A stretch of DNA of 64,000 nt from Selenomonadales bacterium (lineage in GTDB: Bacteria > Bacillota > Negativicutes > Sporomusales > UBA7701): NCBI GenBank assembly GCA_029975165.1, contig JARKPR010000078.1, forward strand, positions 1-64,000, given 5' to 3'. Shown piece by piece: positions 1-9,545 of the stretch. Position numbers and translations under genes: made by a program. Position 1 is the stretch's first letter; every line of letters begins with the position of its first letter. The notes beneath the pieces were generated by a model. The model ran no database searches and was not told where the DNA came from. It was given only the letters and a program-made list of their open reading frames with translations.

Positions 1-813
1 GAATTCACCTTCGTCGTCACCGAAGGCATCGTCTCGGCCATCCAGCAGGTCCAGGGAATGGGCGGCGATACCTGGATCCAGTTCACCGCGCCCGTGTCCC
101 AGGGCAACAGCGGCGGCCCCCTCATCAACATGAACGCCGAAGTGGTCGGCATCGTCACCTGGGGCAGGACGAGCGGCCAAAACCTCAACTTCGCCCTGCC
201 GATGTACGAGCTGCGCAACCTCCTCGACTACGCCGCCGGTCCCGACTACGCCCCGCCCGGCAGCGACCTGCCGCTCATCCCCGCCGCCGGCGCCGTCCAG
301 AAGGCCAAGCCGGAAAAACCGGTCGTTTTGGTCACCGCTTACGCCGGCCCCCTCCTCCAGGGTTATCAACAGGCCTTCGATCTCGTCCGGCAGAAAATCA
401 ACGCCAAAGTCGATCCGAAAAAATACGTCGTGCTCGGATATAACGACGTCAGGCCGATGTTGTTCAAATACCTGGACGGCTACGTCGACCTCCGCAACGA
501 CCCCGACCTGACCCTCGCCGGGGGAGAATTCCTCGTCGACTTCGGCCGCAAGGCAGGTATCGATTATATGTTCCTCACGAGTTTTTCATTATACCGTACC
601 AGTTACAGCAACGGCGCCCAAAAGATCGACCTGCGGATGATCGTCAAAATCCTTGACATCGCGGAGGGCAAATATCTCTATTTTAATGCCTTGCAAGGGA
701 GTGCGAGCAGCAACGCCTATTTTTACGGCAACGAGACAAATGCCGAGAATGCCGGATTCAAAGCTTTGGACATTGTATTGGCCCAGTTTGAAAAGGAAGT
801 CAAGTTCCCCTAA
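1..813 (+). CDS. HtrA/DegP-like trypsin-family serine protease, 3' part only
   Basis: The reading frame is open from the first base, so the 5' part of the gene lies outside the window. The visible protein begins inside the protease domain and carries the nucleophile motif GNSGGPL (Ser encoded near base 112), followed by a strand reading VVGIVTWG, as in the HtrA/trypsin fold. The His and Asp of the triad must be upstream. Instead of a PDZ domain there is a tail of about 170 residues (from base 300) that I do not recognise; it is mixed alpha/beta with no membrane segment. The role is probably protein quality control at or outside the membrane, inferred from the family. The gene ends just before a strong terminator. 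Confidence 0.8.
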   Translation, partial: EFTFVVTEGIVSAIQQVQGMGGDTWIQFTAPVSQGNSGGPLINMNAEVVGIVTWGRTSGQNLNFALPMYELRNLLDYAAGPDYAPPGSDLPLIPAAGAVQKAKPEKPVVLVTAYAGPLLQGYQQAFDLVRQKINAKVDPKKYVVLGYNDVRPMLFKYLDGYVDLRNDPDLTLAGGEFLVDFGRKAGIDYMFLTSFSLYRTSYSNGAQKIDLRMIVKILDIAEGKYLYFNALQGSASSNAYFYGNETNAENAGFKALDIVLAQFEKEVKFP

Positions 814-825
814 GGCCAAAGACGA

Positions 826-848
826 AAACCTCCGCGCGGCGGAGGTTT
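826..848 (+). terminator. Rho-independent terminator after the protease gene
   Basis: A perfect 10-bp stem (AAACCTCCGC / GCGGAGGTTT) with a 3-nt loop lies 13 bases after the protease stop codon. The T-run is short. Confidence 0.7.
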
Positions 849-849
849 C

Positions 850-973
850 AGACTGGTGAGAAAGGCCCATCTGCGGCGTTGCTCCTCAGAGCGCTTGCTT
901 GCGTACATCCCGCAGTACGCGGCGCGGCGCGCTCTTCCGGTGCGCCTTGCATCTGGACCTTTCTCACCAGTCT
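850..973. repeat. Dispersed intergenic repeat, copy 1 (REP/MITE-like)
   Basis: A 124-bp unit bounded by an imperfect inverted repeat, AGACTGGTGAGAAAGG against its complement at 957-973. Its core, read on the minus strand, is clearly related to the segment at 56680-56805: both contain CCAGATGCAAGGCG near one end, a CGCCGCG/GTACGC centre, AGCAAGCGC, and GCAGATGG near the other end. It encodes nothing convincing. It is probably a palindromic non-autonomous repeat family of this genome. Confidence 0.65.
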
Positions 974-1004
974 GACTTTGTCTACAAGCCGCCTTTTCCC
1001 CGAA

Positions 1005-2657
1005 CTACCGTCCCAGCCAAGTCTCCGCCGTCAGCCGCTCCCCGTCGCTGCGGAACACCACCGCACCGGCGCGGTCGGTGCGCAGCACGACCGCGCCGGC
1101 GGCCGCCAGCCGCGCCAGCACGTCGGGGTGCGGGTGGCCGAATTTATTGCCATAACCCGCGGAAATAACGGCGTATTGGGGCCGGAAAGCCGCCAGCATC
1201 TCGGGCGTCGTAGCCGACCGCGCCCCGTGGTGGCTGACCTTCAGCACACTGCCCGGCCCCGGCAGCCGGCCGGCGGCCATCTTCTCCTCCGCCGGACCGA
1301 GATCGCCGGTTATGAGAAAGCTATGGCCGCCATACGACACCAGCACGACGGTCGACACCTCGCCCCGTTTGGAGGCGACCTCATCCGCCGCCTGCACCAC
1401 CCGGAATTCCACGCCGTCGAGGACGACGCTCTGCCCGGCCGCCGCCGGCACCGCCCCCTTGCCGTCCGTAGCCCGCAGCAGCGCCCGGGTCGCCGGCGAC
1501 GGGGCGCCCGGCGGCAGCAGGAGCGTGCGCACCGGCAGCGCGGCGGCGACTGCGGCCGCCCCGCCGGCATGGTCCTGGTGGCCGTGGGTCAGGATGAGAT
1601 AGTCGAGGCCCGTCACCCCGTAATGGCGAAGATACGGCACCACCACCCGCTCACCCACGTCGAAGTCGGCCCACTCGCGGCCGCCGCCCGTATCCACCAG
1701 CACCGCCCGGCCGCGGGGCGTCACGACTAGCGTCGCGTCCCCCTGGCCGACATCGATGAAGTGGACCGCCAGCGGCCGCGGATACAGCGCATAGGCGAAC
1801 CACGCGACGGCGAGAACAACGGCCCCGGCAGCCGCGCGGCGCGGCCAGCGGCGGACGACGGCCGCCGGCCCCGGCAGGCGGGGCAGAAAACCGTATACCC
1901 ACGCCAGACCGAGGTAATACGCCGCCCCGGCCGCCAGCCCCATGGCCGGGAAGTAAAGCGTCGCCCCCGGCAGCGCTGCCAGCAGGGCCGCCAGCTTCAC
2001 CGCCACGCCGACGAGCTGGGCGCAGGCCACCAGCAGCAGCTTGCCGGCCACCGGAACGGCCGTCGCCGCCAGGACGGCCAGCAAGCCGCCCACAACTACC
2101 GCCTCTATGAGCGGCAGAACGACGATGTTGGCCGCAAACGCGCTCAGCGGGAAACTGCTGAAATACCACAGCAGGAAGGGGAGGACGCCGAGCTGGGCGG
2201 CGGCGGTCACCGCCAGCGGCCCGGCCAGCCACGGCGGCAGGAAGGCCAAAGCGGCGACCGTGGGCGGATATAGGAGGATGAGGCCGAGAGTCGCGCCGAA
2301 CGACAGCTGAAAGCTGATATCAAACAACAAGGCCGGCTGCCAGACCAGCATCCCGAGCGCGGCCAGCGCCAGGGCCTGCAGCGTGTCCCTGTCCCGTCCC
2401 AGCACGACCGCCGCCAGCGCCGCCAGCCCCATGACCAGCGACCGCACCACCGGCGGCGTCAGGCCGGCGAGTAAGGCGTACACGGTCACGGCGGCCGCGG
2501 CCAAAAAAGCCGTCTTCGCCCGCCGCATCTTGAGGCGCGCCCCCAGCCACAGCACCGCGCCGGCCACCAGGGCGATATGGGCGCCCGACACCGACAAAAT
2601 ATGGACGAGGCCGGTGGCGGCGAAATCCTGCACCACCTCGCGCTTGATGCCGGCGTA
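1005..2657 (-). pseudogene. comEC: comEC, 3' fragment (interrupted by the Tn7-like element)
   Basis: This encodes the C-terminal two thirds of ComEC, the membrane channel that takes single-stranded DNA into the cytoplasm during natural transformation. It begins in the competence domain (TGLVHILSVSGAH) with many hydrophobic helices. From about residue 290 it continues into a metallo-beta-lactamase-like domain (FIDVGQGD, then HGHQDHAGG). The first in-frame GTG is at 2636, but codons for YAGIKRE continue upstream to base 2657, where transposon sequence begins. The N-terminal part is at 39276-39985. Joining the two with one 5-bp duplication removed gives 2358 bases, exactly 786 codons including the stop, with sequence GGYAGIKREVV across the join. 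The gene is therefore split rather than decayed. Confidence 0.93.
2653..2657. repeat. Target-site duplication, left copy (gcgta)
   Basis: The 5-bp sequence gcgta directly abuts the left inverted repeat and is repeated at 39276-39280. Five-base duplications are characteristic of Tn7-family transposition. Confidence 0.93.
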
Positions 2658-2797
2658 TGGATAAAAGAAATTATCCTATTTACCACAGCAGCCCTTAAAC
2701 GTAGATTCTATCGTCCGAGAACTCGCAATGAAAATCGTAATTGCTTTTTACTGCTTCTCCCTCATCCGTAGAAAACAAGAAATATTAATTTTTACTG
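2658..2797. repeat. Transposon left end: inverted repeat plus three spaced TnsB-type sites
   Basis: After the 16-bp terminal repeat there are three related 21-bp sites in the same orientation, at 2665-2685, 2733-2753 and 2777-2797. They share the pattern AAGAAATTA...TATTTACTG; the third reads AAGAAATATTAATTTTTACTG with minor differences from the right-end sites. Wide spacing at one end and close packing at the other matches the asymmetric ends of Tn7. Binding by TnsB is inferred from that analogy. Confidence 0.85.
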
Positions 2798-2813
2798 ATA
2801 TTTTATATGGAAG

Positions 2814-2846
2814 AAAAAAAGAAATCCCAGCCAGTTGGCTGGGATT
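2814..2846 (-). terminator. Terminator of the helicase-nuclease gene
   Basis: On the minus strand a 10-bp stem (AATCCCAGCC / GGCTGGGATT, 4-nt loop) is followed by a run of seven T with flanking C/T. It lies 15 bases beyond the stop codon of the gene at 2861-8455. Confidence 0.85.
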
Positions 2847-2860
2847 CAACGTTTATTCAT

Positions 2861-5800
2861 TCACGATTTTGAAAGGGTGATGCTGTCGCCGTTGAGCTTT
2901 GCTATGCCTTTTTTCTCCATCTGTGCTGCAATCGTTTCCAAATGGTTGCGGATACGGGTGGTTACCCGCAGAGTGCCGAACAGTCTGGCAGTCTCTGAAA
3001 ACAATGCATCCGAGCTGATTCCCACGCATTGCCTAATTATCAGTTCCATTGCCGCTTGAATTTCTTCCGGTGCAACATATTCTATGTCGCGGAAGGACTC
3101 CGGGGTGTCGCTTGGAATACGCGGCACAACGGACATGTTCTCTGGACACCACAGGAAGCTGTTTCTCTTCACGGCCCACTTCTGCAAGGCGGCCAGATTT
3201 GCAGCGGACTTAACCGCTTGCAGCATCCTGGGCCCGACCTTGGCCAAGCCATACGCGTTCGCCAATCTGCGAGCCACGATATCGATGTGCACCGGCCCTT
3301 CCGTCTCAACAACTTGCTTTAAAAGCCACGCGAGCGAATTTCGGTTCTCTGGAGCGTGGAACTCGTATCCGTTCTTCGATACCGTTACCCTACGCGCCTT
3401 GTAAGCCTTGACCCCCTTGAGTTGCCGAACATCTATGTCCTGTTTCTCGGGAACCACGACCTCCTTGACAACCAGCTTGCGGACTGCCGGTTTCGCGGCA
3501 TCTGCGCGCGGTACAGCCCCAGGTGCAATGACGGCCGACTCAAGAGCATCCTTCAGCTGGACGACTTGCCTCTCTCTGTGATGGAACCAGTCTTGAGACC
3601 AAATGCGATGAATCTTCCAGCCTAGCCGTTCCAGGACCTGCTGGCGCAAGCGGTCGCGGTCGCGGGCCGTGGCTCCCGAGTGGTAGCTTGCTCCGTCACA
3701 TTCGACGCCAAGTATGAACCTGCCTGGTTCCTGAGGATGTAATACTCCGAGGTCGATTCTATATCCGCTGCACCCAACTTGCGGTACGAAACGATATCCA
3801 AGCTGGCTAATCGCGGATGCAATTTCCTCTTCGAGCGGCGACTCGATTTCGCCCTGCCCGGCAGGATGGGTGGTCTCCAGTGTTGCCGCTCCGCGTTCGG
3901 CGTAATCGAGATAACGGTACAGATGCAAGACACCTGGTTTCGGCTCGGCCGGAAGAGTGAAGTCGGCTGCCCTTACGGAACTTACGACAAGCACCTTCTC
4001 GCGGGCCCGGGTGATAGCGACGTTGAGCCGGCGTTCTCCTCCCGTCTTGTTAAGAGGCCCGAAACTCATCGGAAATCTGCCATGCTGGTCGTAGCCGTAC
4101 CCTACGCTGAATATCATTACGTCTCGTTCGTCACCCTGCACGTTTTCCAGGTTCTTGACAAAGAAGCCTTCCAGACGGTCCTCGTTGAAGAACTGTTCGA
4201 ACCCACTGTCGTCGCGACGTCGACGTTCAATTTCGTCCTCAATCGCGTCCGCCTGCTGCTGACTGAAGGCCACGACGCCCAGGCTCTTTCCGGGACGGGT
4301 TCGAAAGTGCTCGAAAACCTTGCCGGTCACAACCTCGGCCTCCCTGAGGTTGGCTCGCCGCCCTCCCCGGTCGTAAACCCCGTCCTTGACATGCGCGAAT
4401 TGCACTCCGAAGTCGTCGTGCTTGGCCAAGGATGACGGGAAAGTCACGAGGTAACGGTAGAACGCCTCGTTGGAGTATGCAATCAAGGACTCGTGGCGGC
4501 TCCTGTAATGCCACCGCAACGGGAACGACGGCAAAATCGTGTCGCACTCGTCGAGAACACTGCTGAAATCAGCGGAAGAGAGCGTGTCGTCGTCTTCATC
4601 GTCCTCGTCCAGTCCGTCGTCCAGCGCCTTGAAGAAATTCGTAGGCGGCATTTGCTTGCTGTCGCCGGCGACTACGACCTGCTTTCCTCGGTATATGGCT
4701 ACTATGGCGTCCTCTGTGAATATCTGCGAGGCTTCGTCAAAGATAACGAGGTCAAAGCTGAACCGCTCGGGATTGATATACTGGCTGACGGACAAGGGGC
4801 TCATCATCAGGCATGGCTTGAGTTTGAGCAACAGGTTGGGGATTTTTTCAAAAAGCCTCACAAGGGGCATGTGCCTACGGCTTTTCTTAGCCTCCCGCCG
4901 AAGCAACGCGGTTTCGGAACCTTGCACCTCGAATCCGTTGACTGTTGGCCGAAGCTCGTTGCACCGCTCCATCACGGCCGCCGGCGCCAGCTCTATGAGG
5001 CGACGGTCGGCGTCGCGGAATTCCGCGATGAGTTGTTCATGGTTTGCGCCTCTGAATTCTCTGAGCCACGGGTCTTCCTCCATAAGCAGGCGGACTCGGG
5101 CCTGGGCGACCGACTTTCTCAGCACCCTCGTTAAATCCTTGGCCGGCGGTGGGTCCGCCGCTAATCGCGCGGCGTAACCGCTCGGGCCGTCTGTGGACAG
5201 GCGGTCAAACGCCCTTTTATAGTCGGCCCAGTGCTCAAGGTCCTTTACGCGTTCAGCCATTACGCCAATATGCCTGGATATTTCCTCCAAGCCGCACTCA
5301 ATTAGGCGGGCGCCTCTCAACGCTGGTCTACCAGCCGCGAATCCCGCCTCGACTTCCTTCGCCGCCTCGGTTGCCCGGGCCAGCGCGACACCAAGCTCTT
5401 CCGAGGTGAACGGGGAATCCTCGCCGGACGACAAGAATTCCACCGACCTCCTAGAAACGGAGCGTCCGTCACACAAGCGTCTGAACTCCAAGGTCCACTC
5501 GATGGCCGCCATGACGTCCTTCCACGTCGTCGCGAGACCTTGAAACCGACTGCCGAACAGTTTCCCAAGGCGTTCGGACTCCCTGTCTATCGCGGCCGCG
5601 ATATTTTCCGCCGCAAGTTTCAGTTCCAGGTCGTCCAGCAATTTTCTGAGCGATTGCGGAGTCCATCCTGCGCAAGTCTCCAAAACTGTATCCAAGTTGC
5701 CGGCAAGCCGGCGAAGCGTCGTGAGCAGGTTCCCGCTCCATTCCGCGAGTTCGGTGATGTTCCATGTGTTAAAAGCCTTGTTGAGCGGCGGCATCGCGGC

Positions 5801-8455
5801 AAGGTCGGCAACCGTCCCGAGAGTCGTGGCCAAAGTGAATATCTCCCTGACGTTTGACGCCGTCCTGTCGACAGCCGCCGCTATTTCCGCAGGGAGCTTG
5901 CCTCCCGAGCTCATGCTCGCGGCGAGGCAGGCCGGTACGTCTCCACCCGCGATGTGGACGGTTTCCTCGGCCACCCTGGCCGCGTGGCTCGCGGTGTCGA
6001 AGTCGGTGTTCTCGCCCTTGTAATATGCGCCAAGCATCGAGGCGGCCTCGGAGCTCTGCCCTTCAATCTTGCGTCTGTGGCGCGCGACGGACCTGGCCGT
6101 GTTGAGGTCGGCGAGTATGTTCTTAGGGCACGCCAGGTCTCTGGTGTGCATTATCAATTCTTTTCGGGACCTGTGCCACCCCGTGTTCAGGAAGCACAAA
6201 GGGGTCTTGTAGAAAAAGCTGTTGAAGCGGACGGCCATCTCCGTGTGGTCCAGTTCGAGGAACGATTCTTCGTAACGCTTCAAAAGCTCCGTCTTCTGGT
6301 TCCGGAAATCCTCGTAGACGGCCCGGTTGTCCTCGATGAAGCCGAGGACATCTTGGACTGCCTTTTGCGACAGCCAAGAAGCTTCAGGCTTGTGCGCGCT
6401 GGCGCACAAGGTTCCCAAACGGACGAGGCGGGCGACCGAGTCAAGCGTGAACGGAGCCTTTTCGCAGCCAAAGGCCCTGGCCATCAAGGAGCAGTCGCTC
6501 TCAACCTCTGACAAGAGGCCGGACATCTTTTTCAAGCATTCAATGACGTCCCGATAGGCCCGAATAAGTTTCGAGCCGTCAGGGTCGTGGGAAAGGACAC
6601 GGGCGGCGGCGGTCCAGGCTTCTTCGATTTCTGGTAGAACCTCTGGAGTCAGTTCGAAGAAAGGTGCGGTATAGCGGAAACCTAAGTCGTTGCGCGCCTG
6701 CCAGTACTTCTCGGCTAAGGAGCCATACCCTTTGGCCTCCTCAAGGACGTCCTCCAGTCCGGATGCCGTGACCCAGCTTGGGTCCGGATTAGGCCTTCCC
6801 TCGACGTGCCGCAGGACTTTCCATAGCCATTCGGCCTCGGTCAAAGTATCCCCGGCCGGCAGGCCGGTCTTGGAGACGACAGCCTCGCGCAATTTGCCAA
6901 GCCTTTCTATTGCCTGCGTGGTCTTTTGCAAGCGAATCAGCCACTCTTGTTCGACTCCGGAGTCGTACCTCCCGGTCAAGCATCCAAGCCAGGGAAACCC
7001 TTCTCCCTCCTCGGCGACCTGCCAGACGGGAACCAGGGCTCTGACCATGTCTTCCAGCGACTGCAGCCTGGCTGGGGACAGCTCGTCGAGACGCGCGGCT
7101 TCCAGCCGGATTTCCTTCACGCCATCCGCCGACATGGAAAGGGCTTGGCGCGCCGAACAGCCTATCGCCGGGCGAAATTCATGCAAAGCGTTGACGTAAT
7201 AATTCAGCTTGGTCCGATAGGCGGTGAAATTGGCGTAGTCTTCTGGAGTGAGCGTCTTTTGGGGAACGAGCCTCCGTTCCATGCATGAATAGAGCTCCTC
7301 GACAACTTCCTTCTTGTTCTTCTTCCGGCTGTGAAGTTCCAGGCAATATGTGCCCAGCTTGGCCTCGTTGAGCCTTTTTGCCACGACTTCCAGCGCCGCC
7401 ATCTTCTCGCTAGCGAACAGGACAGTTTTGCCGCGGGCGATGGACTCGGAAATTATGTTGGCTATCGTCTGGCTTTTGCCTGTGCCCGGAGGTCCCTGCA
7501 GCACGATGCTCTGCCCCTTCAGCACGGCTTGGATGGCCTGTTGCTGGCTGCTGTCGGCGTCCAGAATCTGAAACGTGTCCTCCGGCTTCTGTATCGCGTC
7601 GAGCTTCCTCGGGTCCTTGATTTCGGACAGGTCCGCGGCCGGAAACGCCTCGCCGCAGAGGGCCCTGACACAGGCGTGGCCCGACAGCGTGCCGAAGTTC
7701 TTGTCAAGGTCCTGGTACATCCCCAGTTTCTCAAAAGTGAATATACGAAGCACAACAGAGTCCTGTACTGACCAATCCCATTCCTCCGCCTGGTTGCGAA
7801 CGCTGTCCAGGTAACCGCTGACGCTCATTTCGTCCCAATCTTCCGGAATCGGAGGCAGCTCCCAGTTGAAATCGCGTTTCATCTTCACTTGCAGCGCAGG
7901 ATTGAGCACTAGGTCTTCCTCTACGGGATGCAGCACGAATGGGTCGTGGGCCGATTCCCGCTTTAGTTCCACGGGGAAAAGAAGCAATGGGGACAGTATG
8001 TGCTCGTCGGAGCCTGCTTCCATCCATTCCAGCATCCCGAACGCCAGGAAGAGCACCCTTATGCCCCGTTCCCTGTATTCTTCCCTTTCCTTTCTATAAA
8101 GGTTCTTCAAGTTGTTCGAGATGGTCTTCCGGTCGAGCCGGCCGCATACGAGTTTTCCTTCCTTGTCCTCCTCCAGAGGGAAAGTGTCGTCGAACTCGGC
8201 AGGGATTTCCGCCTCGTCGGGAAGGTCCGTCGATGGTTCCGTGGCCTCTTCCTCCGGAGGCATCCAGAACTCGAAGCAACCGCCTTCGAGACAGACCGTC
8301 CTAAATATCTCCTCTGTCCCCGGTTCCGAGATTTCAAGGGTGCTGCTCTTGGTGCGCCTATAGCAAAGCAGGTGGTTCTTCCGCGTCAGGTCTATAAGAC
8401 GCTGCTTCCACTCGTCGACTCTTTTACGTAGGACTTCTTCCGCTACAGGGGCCAT
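2861..8455 (-). CDS. DUF4011-type SF1 helicase with C-terminal Vsr-like nuclease (candidate anti-phage protein)
   Basis: A protein of about 1,864 residues. The N-terminus (MAPVAEEVLRKRVDEWKQRL, LTRKNHLL) resembles DUF4011. A superfamily-1 helicase core follows, with Walker A GPPGTGKSQT near residue 325, Walker B VIFDEASQ near 1245, and late motifs LENVQGDERD and NVAITRAREKV. A Vsr/DUF559-like nuclease domain (about 1570-1650) contains SGYRIDLGV, GVECDGASYHS and LGWKIHRIWS, followed by a DUF3320-like tail. I chose the ATG at 8455 because GGGAG stands at proper distance; an upstream ATG at 8476 lacks a good site. The domain order matches, as I recall it, the single-protein defence system Hhe (Gao et al. 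2020). Nucleic-acid unwinding and cleavage are inferred; no stop or frameshift is visible. Confidence 0.85.
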   Translation of the reverse strand: MAPVAEEVLRKRVDEWKQRLIDLTRKNHLLCYRRTKSSTLEISEPGTEEIFRTVCLEGGCFEFWMPPEEEATEPSTDLPDEAEIPAEFDDTFPLEEDKEGKLVCGRLDRKTISNNLKNLYRKEREEYRERGIRVLFLAFGMLEWMEAGSDEHILSPLLLFPVELKRESAHDPFVLHPVEEDLVLNPALQVKMKRDFNWELPPIPEDWDEMSVSGYLDSVRNQAEEWDWSVQDSVVLRIFTFEKLGMYQDLDKNFGTLSGHACVRALCGEAFPAADLSEIKDPRKLDAIQKPEDTFQILDADSSQQQAIQAVLKGQSIVLQGPPGTGKSQTIANIISESIARGKTVLFASEKMAALEVVAKRLNEAKLGTYCLELHSRKKNKKEVVEELYSCMERRLVPQKTLTPEDYANFTAYRTKLNYYVNALHEFRPAIGCSARQALSMSADGVKEIRLEAARLDELSPARLQSLEDMVRALVPVWQVAEEGEGFPWLGCLTGRYDSGVEQEWLIRLQKTTQAIERLGKLREAVVSKTGLPAGDTLTEAEWLWKVLRHVEGRPNPDPSWVTASGLEDVLEEAKGYGSLAEKYWQARNDLGFRYTAPFFELTPEVLPEIEEAWTAAARVLSHDPDGSKLIRAYRDVIECLKKMSGLLSEVESDCSLMARAFGCEKAPFTLDSVARLVRLGTLCASAHKPEASWLSQKAVQDVLGFIEDNRAVYEDFRNQKTELLKRYEESFLELDHTEMAVRFNSFFYKTPLCFLNTGWHRSRKELIMHTRDLACPKNILADLNTARSVARHRRKIEGQSSEAASMLGAYYKGENTDFDTASHAARVAEETVHIAGGDVPACLAASMSSGGKLPAEIAAAVDRTASNVREIFTLATTLGTVADLAAMPPLNKAFNTWNITELAEWSGNLLTTLRRLAGNLDTVLETCAGWTPQSLRKLLDDLELKLAAENIAAAIDRESERLGKLFGSRFQGLATTWKDVMAAIEWTLEFRRLCDGRSVSRRSVEFLSSGEDSPFTSEELGVALARATEAAKEVEAGFAAGRPALRGARLIECGLEEISRHIGVMAERVKDLEHWADYKRAFDRLSTDGPSGYAARLAADPPPAKDLTRVLRKSVAQARVRLLMEEDPWLREFRGANHEQLIAEFRDADRRLIELAPAAVMERCNELRPTVNGFEVQGSETALLRREAKKSRRHMPLVRLFEKIPNLLLKLKPCLMMSPLSVSQYINPERFSFDLVIFDEASQIFTEDAIVAIYRGKQVVVAGDSKQMPPTNFFKALDDGLDEDDEDDDTLSSADFSSVLDECDTILPSFPLRWHYRSRHESLIAYSNEAFYRYLVTFPSSLAKHDDFGVQFAHVKDGVYDRGGRRANLREAEVVTGKVFEHFRTRPGKSLGVVAFSQQQADAIEDEIERRRRDDSGFEQFFNEDRLEGFFVKNLENVQGDERDVMIFSVGYGYDQHGRFPMSFGPLNKTGGERRLNVAITRAREKVLVVSSVRAADFTLPAEPKPGVLHLYRYLDYAERGAATLETTHPAGQGEIESPLEEEIASAISQLGYRFVPQVGCSGYRIDLGVLHPQEPGRFILGVECDGASYHSGATARDRDRLRQQVLERLGWKIHRIWSQDWFHHRERQVVQLKDALESAVIAPGAVPRADAAKPAVRKLVVKEVVVPEKQDIDVRQLKGVKAYKARRVTVSKNGYEFHAPENRNSLAWLLKQVVETEGPVHIDIVARRLANAYGLAKVGPRMLQAVKSAANLAALQKWAVKRNSFLWCPENMSVVPRIPSDTPESFRDIEYVAPEEIQAAMELIIRQCVGISSDALFSETARLFGTLRVTTRIRNHLETIAAQMEKKGIAKLNGDSITLSKS

Positions 8456-8806
8456 CAGAGCATCTCCCTTTCCCAATGGCGTACATAGCCAATCCTGGAT
8501 ATATTTTCCCGCCAGGGCAAACCCTATAACTATTCTATGACCGCTTTACGCTTGTTTTGCCCGAGCTATGAACGATTCAAAAACGAATCCGCGCGGCCTC
8601 AAAAGTCGGCCGGCGGAATCTGCCGGCCGACTTCCCGGGAGTTATTGGAAAAGTTCTGACTCTGTTCTACGAAATCCTTCCCCAAAGTTGAACTTGTTCG
8701 CCCCATTCGGCAAACTTCGATATTCGTTTAACTGAAGCTGGCTCGGTTCACGCGCGCGGAGCCGGACCCGCGGATGTAGAGTGAAATATGACAAGAGGTG
8801 ACCTAG
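8456..8806. other. Divergent intergenic region with a strong hairpin
   Basis: This 351-bp region separates the helicase-nuclease gene from the divergent gene at 8807. It holds a 12-bp perfect stem (arms 8603-8614 and 8622-8633, 7-nt loop) without a T-run. It presumably carries the promoters of both genes. No ORF or RNA gene was recognised. Confidence 0.5.
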
Positions 8807-9412
8807 GTGAAGCGACAGGTGTGGTTGGAGTTCCGGTCGCCCGGCAAGGACCTTGCAAAGCTTATGCAGGTGACCGACGGGCGTGGAGTCGTCATTGTAA
8901 GTAAGGAATTTGAACCGGCTTATGTGATGATGACGGCTGATAAAGCGTTGGAGTTGCTTATAGCGGCCTCGCCTTGCCTAGAACGACTGCCCATTGACAA
9001 GGCGTTGATGGCGTATGAAAAGCAGAGGGCAGGAGGGCGAGAGCGAATCGCTTATCTACGGTTGAACCGTGTGGGCCTATCCGGTTTTCCACGACGGCCA
9101 TTGCCAAGTTTTGACGAGGTCATGGGCGCATACAATATTGCCCTGGAGGCTCACAAATCAGCGCCGGCCGACATACGTCACCGACTCGACGAACACGTAA
9201 GACGCTGGCCAACATTCGTCTCAGGGGAACTTACGCGATTGTTCGAATCTTATCTTGTTTCGCGCACGCAAAAGGACTGGGACGAGTTTGGCTCGTATAT
9301 GAATAAGCTTGTTGAGCATTCGGTAATACGCAGAGACATTGGCCGTGCCGCGGTGCCAGTGGTCCGTTGTTACGGCGCTTGGCCTCCTGGTGATGAGCTT
9401 GAGGAGGACTAA
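8807..9412 (+). CDS. Hypothetical protein, 201 aa
   Basis: I do not recognise this protein. It starts at a GTG preceded by AAGAGGTGA. The first half is mixed alpha/beta (VWLEFRSPGKDLAKLMQV, GRGVVIVSKEFEPAYVMM) and the second half is mostly helical and charged, ending in an acidic ELEED tail. There is no signal peptide, membrane segment or catalytic motif. It is divergent from the helicase-nuclease, so the two could be co-regulated. The N-terminal GRGVVIVSKEFEPAYVMMTADKALE is vaguely like Phd/YefM antitoxin folds, but too little to name. The coding potential is good (intact, in the less GC-rich style of the island). Confidence 0.6.
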   Translation: MKRQVWLEFRSPGKDLAKLMQVTDGRGVVIVSKEFEPAYVMMTADKALELLIAASPCLERLPIDKALMAYEKQRAGGRERIAYLRLNRVGLSGFPRRPLPSFDEVMGAYNIALEAHKSAPADIRHRLDEHVRRWPTFVSGELTRLFESYLVSRTQKDWDEFGSYMNKLVEHSVIRRDIGRAAVPVVRCYGAWPPGDELEED

Positions 9413-9545
9413 GGAAAATGCGAATAACCATAACCGATTCCACGACGACCGAAAACGCAGCACTGCAAAAAAATAGACCCCAGAATATATGTAGTTGTCC
9501 GATGTGCGTCGGCAACACTTTTCTTCCAGGGGTTCTAAGCGCTAT

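Noticed and set aside
1005-2636. comEC 3' fragment as a complete gene starting at GTG 2636
   Set aside because: Codons that match ComEC continue upstream to the transposon boundary and the N-terminal part is 36.6 kb away.
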